Source of the DNA: Spirochaetaceae bacterium
GTDB taxonomy: Bacteria; Spirochaetota; Spirochaetia; Treponematales; Breznakiellaceae
Assembly (NCBI GenBank): GCA_031265015.1
Contig: JAISDG010000210.1
Location: 1-9,358, forward strand
Length of the DNA stretch: 9,358 nucleotides
Direction of reading: 5' to 3'
A program made the translations under genes and the position numbers. Below, piece after piece: positions 5,541-9,358 of the stretch; positions within the stretch are counted from its first letter, which is position 1; each line of letters starts with the position of its first letter. The notes beneath the pieces were generated by a model that saw only the letters and a list, made by a program, of their open reading frames with translations, was not told where the DNA came from and made no database searches.

Positions 5541-6707
5541 ATGGCGGTAAACACACAACAGATAGGCTGGATTTTTTCTCCCCTCCAAATTGGGTATATT
5601 GCCGATGTGACCGAGCCCTTGAACGTCAGTTCCAACGTAGACTGGGCCCTGGAAAATATCGCCGACAATCCCGATATCGACGTGATCCCCATAGAGCGGG
5701 ACGGGACCGTCCGGGGGGTGCTGCCCCGGGAAAAGCTGGAAAAGCTGGCCGGTTCGGTATGGAGCAAATTCTGGCAGAAGGATCTGGACGCTTATATTAT
5801 TCCTACCCTGGAAATACTGGACGCCACCGCCTACATTAACAAGGTTGTAGACGCGGCCCTGCAGGACAAAAAATCGGAAATTTCCTGGTACGTCGTCCAC
5901 CACCGCGGAAGTTATCTGGGCATCGTAAGCCTTAAAAAAATGCTTGAGTATACCAATACCCTGCGGAACCAGGATCTGCACCGGGCCGGCGAAATACAGC
6001 AGTACCTTCTGGAAAAATCCATGGTCAACGACAGGCGCTTTACCCTGTCCTTGTTCAACAATATGGCCCATGAAGTCGGCGGGGATTTTTACCGGGTCTA
6101 CCATGCCGGCAAGGATTACTACCTGGTAAGCTGTTTTGACGTGGCGGGAAAAAACATATCCGGCGCCCTTACCACCATGGTCCTGGGCGCCTGTTTTGCC
6201 TCTTTTGAGCTTTTTGAATATAAGAGTACCCCCGATAAAATGACCAGCCGGATCAACGCGATTATCAAAGAGGTTAATCCTCCGGGGGTCTTTGTGGCGG
6301 CGGTGTTGTTTTATGTTGATCTTGCCCTTAAACAGATCCGGGTCCATAACTGCGGTTATTCCCCGGTACTTATTTTTGTACCCCAGGCGGACAACAAAAT
6401 CAGTTACAAAATTTCCAATCCCAATCTTTCTCCTTTGGGTATAGAAGACGAGTATGATTTTTCCGACAGCCCTATGATTCCCATCTCCAGGGGGCTGCGG
6501 GTTTGCGCCTATTCGGACGGTTTAACCGACATGGTGAACATTTACGGCGAGCGTTACGGGGAAGAACAGGCTACCAGGCTTATCAAGGATCTGCATTCGG
6601 CGTCTCCAAAAAATATCGGTAAAATACTTGCCGGGGAAATCGAAAGCTGGACGGGAACCGCATCTTTGGCGGATGATGTTACCATGGTAGATATCCGTTT
6701 TAATTAG
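5541..6707 (+). CDS. PP2C-type (SpoIIE/RsbU-like) serine/threonine phosphatase with N-terminal CBS-like pair
   Basis: The C-terminal part (about 148-388) is a SpoIIE/RsbU-class PP2C domain. It begins with AGEIQQYLLEK, then EVGGDFYRVY (178-187, metal-ligand Asp182), FDVAGKNISGALTTM (199-213, Asp200), NCGYSPVLIF (270-279), YSDGLTD (324-330, Asp326) and LADDVTMVDI (376-385, Asp378/Asp379). All acidic metal ligands are present, so activity is likely. The usual 'GHG' after the second motif reads GKN. Residues 15-135 look like two CBS-like repeats ('DVIPIERDGTVRGVL' and 'SWYVVHHRGSYLGIVS'), which in other proteins bind adenine nucleotides. No membrane segment is seen, so a cytosolic sensor is likely. 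Family members dephosphorylate anti-sigma-factor antagonists in partner-switching pathways; the target here is unknown. The gene heads the rightward unit; its TAG stop overlaps the Shine-Dalgarno of gpmI. Confidence 0.85.
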   Translation: MAVNTQQIGWIFSPLQIGYIADVTEPLNVSSNVDWALENIADNPDIDVIPIERDGTVRGVLPREKLEKLAGSVWSKFWQKDLDAYIIPTLEILDATAYINKVVDAALQDKKSEISWYVVHHRGSYLGIVSLKKMLEYTNTLRNQDLHRAGEIQQYLLEKSMVNDRRFTLSLFNNMAHEVGGDFYRVYHAGKDYYLVSCFDVAGKNISGALTTMVLGACFASFELFEYKSTPDKMTSRINAIIKEVNPPGVFVAAVLFYVDLALKQIRVHNCGYSPVLIFVPQADNKISYKISNPNLSPLGIEDEYDFSDSPMIPISRGLRVCAYSDGLTDMVNIYGERYGEEQATRLIKDLHSASPKNIGKILAGEIESWTGTASLADDVTMVDIRFN

Positions 6708-6717
6708 GGAGCGTGAC

Positions 6718-8391
6718 ATGAATCCATTACAAAAAAATCCCCGCTGGAAAGGCCGGAAGGGTCCGGTGGTTCTTATTATCATGGACGGGGTTGGCTGCGG
6801 CAAATACAGGGACGGGGACGCGGTGGCGGATTCCAAAATGAACGCCCTCGACGCGATGAAGGCCTTAAGCCCCCATACGCGGCTTAAGGCCCATGGGAAA
6901 GCGGTGGGCCTTCCGTCGGACGACGATATGGGAAACAGCGAAGTAGGCCACAACGCCATGGGCTGCGGCCGGGTCTTTGACCAGGGCGCTGCCCTGGTGT
7001 CCCGGGCAATTTCCGGCGGGGCGATGTTCCAGGGCGCGGCATGGAAGGAAATCACCGCCGCCGTGGCGGGCGCGGCCCAAAACGGCCGGACCCTGCACTT
7101 TATAGGCTTGTTCAGCGACGGCAATGTCCACAGCCACCTGGATCATCTGAAGGCAATGATAGTCCGGGCAAAAAAGGACGGCGTCCGGCGGGTCCGTGTA
7201 CACATACTCTTTGACGGCCGGGATGTGGGGGAAACCAGCGCCCTGGATTACGTGGATCCCTTTGAAGCTTTTTTGCGGGAACAAAGCGGGGCGGACTTTG
7301 ACGCGGGAATCGCTTCCGGCGGCGGCCGGATGTGGATCACCATGGACCGGTACGGCGCGGACTGGGAAATGGTTCACCGGGGCTGGGAAACCCACGTTCA
7401 CGGTAATGCCCGGCCTTTCCGGACGGCCCGGGAAGCGGTAGAAACCTACCGCGGGGAAATTCCGGGCATTATTGATCAGGACCTTAAGGAATTTGTCATC
7501 ACCGGGGATGACGGGAAACCCGTGGGAACCATTGAAGACGGGGATGCGGTTATTTACTTTAACTTCCGGGGGGACAGGGCCCTGGAAATTACCGCCGCCT
7601 TCGAAGAAGACAATTTTGACAAATTCGACCGGGGCCGGAGGCCCCGGGTTATCTACGCGGGGATGATGGAATACGACGGGGATACCCATGTCCCCAAACG
7701 GTATCTGGTAAGCCCCCCCGCCATTGACCGGACCATGGGGGAATATCTGGCCGCGTCGGGGGTAAGAACCCTGGCGCTTTCGGAAACCCAAAAGTACGGC
7801 CACGTTACCTATTTTTTCAACGGCAACCGGACCGGCAAGTTCAGCGAAGAACTGGAAGAGTATGAGGAAATCAAAAGCGACACGGTGCCCTTTGAACAGC
7901 GGCCATGGATGAAGTGCGCCGACATCGCCGACCGGGTTATCCAGGCCGCCGGCTCGGGTAAATACGACTTTATCCGGCTTAACTTTCCCAACGGCGACAT
8001 GGTGGGCCATACCGGGGTATACCAGGCGGTGGTTTGTTCCATGGAAGGAATGGACCTGCAGCTGGGCCGGATCCGCAAGGCCGCCGACGCTGCGGGGGCG
8101 GTGCTGGTAATTACGGCGGATCACGGCAATTCCGACGACATGTACGAACACGATAAAAAAACCGGGGAAGTATCCCGCAAGCCGGACGGTACTCCGAAGG
8201 CAAAAACCAGCCACAGCCTTAACCCCGTCCCCTGTATTATCTACGATCCGGACTACCGGGGCGAATACAAACGGGGCGGGGGTTCCCTGAAGGAAGGGCT
8301 GGGGATCAGTTCCATCGCCGCTACCTGTATGGAGCTTTTGGGTTTCACTCCCCCGGAGGACTACGATCCTTCGGTCCTTATCTGGAACTGA
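6718..8391 (+). CDS. gpmI: 2,3-bisphosphoglycerate-independent phosphoglycerate mutase
   Basis: GpmI interconverts 3- and 2-phosphoglycerate in glycolysis and gluconeogenesis through a phosphoserine intermediate, using two metal ions (usually Mn) in the cytoplasm. Visible active-site parts: IMDG with Asp23, GNSEVGHN with catalytic Ser74, DGNVHSH (134-140), FDGRD (165-169), MDRYGADWE (209-217), NFRGDRALE (282-290) with Arg284 and Arg287, KYGH (359-362), NGDMVGH (425-431), TADHGNSD (466-473) and TSHS with His499. The protein has 557 residues, about 45 more than the 510-515 of Bacillus or E. coli. Extra sequence includes a lysine-rich insert at about 478-496, as in the longer plant/trypanosomatid-like branch. 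The start has GGGAG 6 nt upstream, and the gap after the phosphatase gene is 10 nt, implying co-transcription. Confidence 0.96.
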   Translation: MNPLQKNPRWKGRKGPVVLIIMDGVGCGKYRDGDAVADSKMNALDAMKALSPHTRLKAHGKAVGLPSDDDMGNSEVGHNAMGCGRVFDQGAALVSRAISGGAMFQGAAWKEITAAVAGAAQNGRTLHFIGLFSDGNVHSHLDHLKAMIVRAKKDGVRRVRVHILFDGRDVGETSALDYVDPFEAFLREQSGADFDAGIASGGGRMWITMDRYGADWEMVHRGWETHVHGNARPFRTAREAVETYRGEIPGIIDQDLKEFVITGDDGKPVGTIEDGDAVIYFNFRGDRALEITAAFEEDNFDKFDRGRRPRVIYAGMMEYDGDTHVPKRYLVSPPAIDRTMGEYLAASGVRTLALSETQKYGHVTYFFNGNRTGKFSEELEEYEEIKSDTVPFEQRPWMKCADIADRVIQAAGSGKYDFIRLNFPNGDMVGHTGVYQAVVCSMEGMDLQLGRIRKAADAAGAVLVITADHGNSDDMYEHDKKTGEVSRKPDGTPKAKTSHSLNPVPCIIYDPDYRGEYKRGGGSLKEGLGISSIAATCMELLGFTPPEDYDPSVLIWN

Positions 8392-8431
8392 CAAACCCCG
8401 GCCGGAACAGACAGCCAAGGCAGGATTGTAA

Positions 8432-9349
8432 ATGCCCATAAAAATTCCCAAAGCCCTCCCGGCCTACAAGACCCTGGAACGGGAAAATGTCTTTGTCATA
8501 ACCGGTGACCGGGCGGCCCATCAGGACATCCGGCCCCTTAAGGTGGCTATCGTCAATCTTATGCCCACCACGGTGGATACGGAGGTACAGCTCCTCCGGC
8601 TCCTGGGAAACAGCCCCCTCCAGGTGGACATTACCCTGCTTCACATGGGAAGCCACGAGTCCAAGAACGCCCCGCCGGGGCACCTGGAAAAATTCTACAT
8701 CGGTTCCAAAAAAGCCCTTCACCGGCGTTTTGACGCGATGATCATCACCGGCGCGCCGGTAGAAACCCTGGACTTTGAGAAGGTTGATTACTGGGAGGAG
8801 CTGGCCCGGGTAATCGACTATTCCGCTTCCAATGTTTTCTCTACCCTCCACATCTGCTGGGGGGCCCAGGCGGCGCTGTACCGCCGCTACGGCATCCCCA
8901 AAATAGGGCTGGCGCAAAAACTGTTTGGAGTGTTTCCCCACCGGATAAGCGAATCCGGACGGCACCCCCCCCTGTTCCGGGGCTTTGACGATGAATTCCT
9001 CGCCCCCCAATCCCGGCATACCGAAAGCGACCGCCATGCCGCCAGGACCTGTCCCGCCCTGACCGTCGAATCGGAAACGGAGGAAACGGGGCTTTTTATC
9101 GCCACCGCCCGGGACTGCCGGGAAATTTACGTAACCGGCCACCTGGAGTACGATCCCTTTACCCTGGACAGGGAATACCGCCGGGATCTCGCCAGGGGAC
9201 TTCCCGTCGGGGTACCCAGGAATTACTATCCCGAAGACGATCCTTCCCGGGAACCGGTGGTCCGCTGGAGGGCCCACGCCCACCTCTTTTTTTCCAACTG
9301 GCTTAACTTTGTATATCAGGAAACGCCCTACGATCTGGCCGTCCTGTAA
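8432..9349 (+). CDS. metA: Homoserine O-acyltransferase, predicted acetyl-CoA-specific
   Basis: MetA activates the hydroxyl of homoserine by acylation in the first committed step of methionine synthesis. The 305 residues match the family length. The glutamine-amidotransferase-like fold shows the catalytic Cys142 in TLHICWGAQAALY, and His237 with Glu239 in VTGHLEYD. Other conserved blocks are VNLMPTTVDTEVQLLRLLGN, GFDDEFLAPQSR, VPRNYYPEDDP and FSNWLNFVYQ-TPYDL. The acyl-donor position in TGAPVETLDF is Glu111. Glu there is known to select acetyl-CoA, while the E. coli succinyltransferase has Gly, so O-acetylhomoserine is the predicted product and direct sulfhydrylation (MetY) the likely next step. 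The 40-nt gap after gpmI holds an AGGA 8 nt before the ATG (GCAGGATTGTAA) and no visible promoter, terminator or SAM riboswitch. The window ends 9 nt past the stop codon. Confidence 0.93.
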   Translation: MPIKIPKALPAYKTLERENVFVITGDRAAHQDIRPLKVAIVNLMPTTVDTEVQLLRLLGNSPLQVDITLLHMGSHESKNAPPGHLEKFYIGSKKALHRRFDAMIITGAPVETLDFEKVDYWEELARVIDYSASNVFSTLHICWGAQAALYRRYGIPKIGLAQKLFGVFPHRISESGRHPPLFRGFDDEFLAPQSRHTESDRHAARTCPALTVESETEETGLFIATARDCREIYVTGHLEYDPFTLDREYRRDLARGLPVGVPRNYYPEDDPSREPVVRWRAHAHLFFSNWLNFVYQETPYDLAVL

Positions 9350-9358
9350 GCGGCGGGG

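Noticed and set aside
8392..8431. SAM riboswitch or terminator between gpmI and metA
   Set aside because: The gap is only 40 nt, has no stem followed by a T-run, and is too short for a known SAM riboswitch.
6865..8451. 528-codon open frame on the minus strand opposite gpmI
   Set aside because: GpmI is unmistakable with every catalytic motif. The antisense frame is Gly/Pro/Val/His-rich translation of its complement, typical of GC-rich genes that avoid certain codons.
8378..9283. 301-codon open frame on the minus strand opposite metA
   Set aside because: MetA is clear from its catalytic Cys/His/Glu and conserved blocks; the antisense frame has no recognisable features.

Overview
The window (about 9.4 kb, GC-rich, tightly packed) looks like chromosomal DNA of a spirochaete, most likely a gut or termite-gut Treponema relative. 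That assignment is an inference from several things: a didermal outline (a signal-peptide-bearing beta-barrel protein ending in Phe), an Rpn-type protein start of the kind common in gut treponemes, a CBS-like/SpoIIE phosphatase, and a GpgS next to a metallopeptidase-like gene. No rRNA, tRNA, CRISPR array or insertion sequence was seen.

Layout. Two transcription units diverge from a 60-bp gap at about 5480-5540, where two well-formed sigma70-type promoters stand back to back. The leftward unit reads: degenerate M20-like peptidase (4283-5479), glucosyl-3-phosphoglycerate synthase gpgS (3313-4281), tRNA-modifying queA (2202-3290), a TatD-family hydrolase (1281-2180) and an outer-membrane beta-barrel protein (180 to about 1280). 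Gaps are 0-22 bp, and the unit ends at an intrinsic terminator at 109-139. A fresh leftward promoter (49-77) then drives the first codons of another gene, cut by the window edge at position 1, whose N-terminus resembles Rpn/PD-(D/E)XK nuclease-transposase proteins. The rightward unit reads: a CBS-like plus PP2C (SpoIIE/RsbU-type) serine phosphatase (5541-6707), cofactor-independent phosphoglycerate mutase gpmI (6718-8391) and homoserine O-acyltransferase metA (8432-9349), whose Glu111 predicts acetyl-CoA rather than succinyl-CoA use.

How the genes fit together. GpmI interconverts 3- and 2-phosphoglycerate, and GpgS uses 3-phosphoglycerate as acceptor for a glucosyl compatible solute. The divergent promoter pair therefore sits between a producer/consumer of 3-PGA and a branch-point consumer of it. 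The phosphatase could be a stress or energy switch heading the glycolytic unit. QueA (queuosine), TatD and MetA are housekeeping.

The most puzzling spot is the tatD/outer-membrane-protein junction. The outer-membrane protein has a convincing signal peptide but no start codon. The tatD stop codon TAG sits exactly where its ATG should be, behind a good Shine-Dalgarno, and both genes share one reading frame. No obviously new multi-gene system was found; the rest is mostly ordinary metabolism with a few unusual details.
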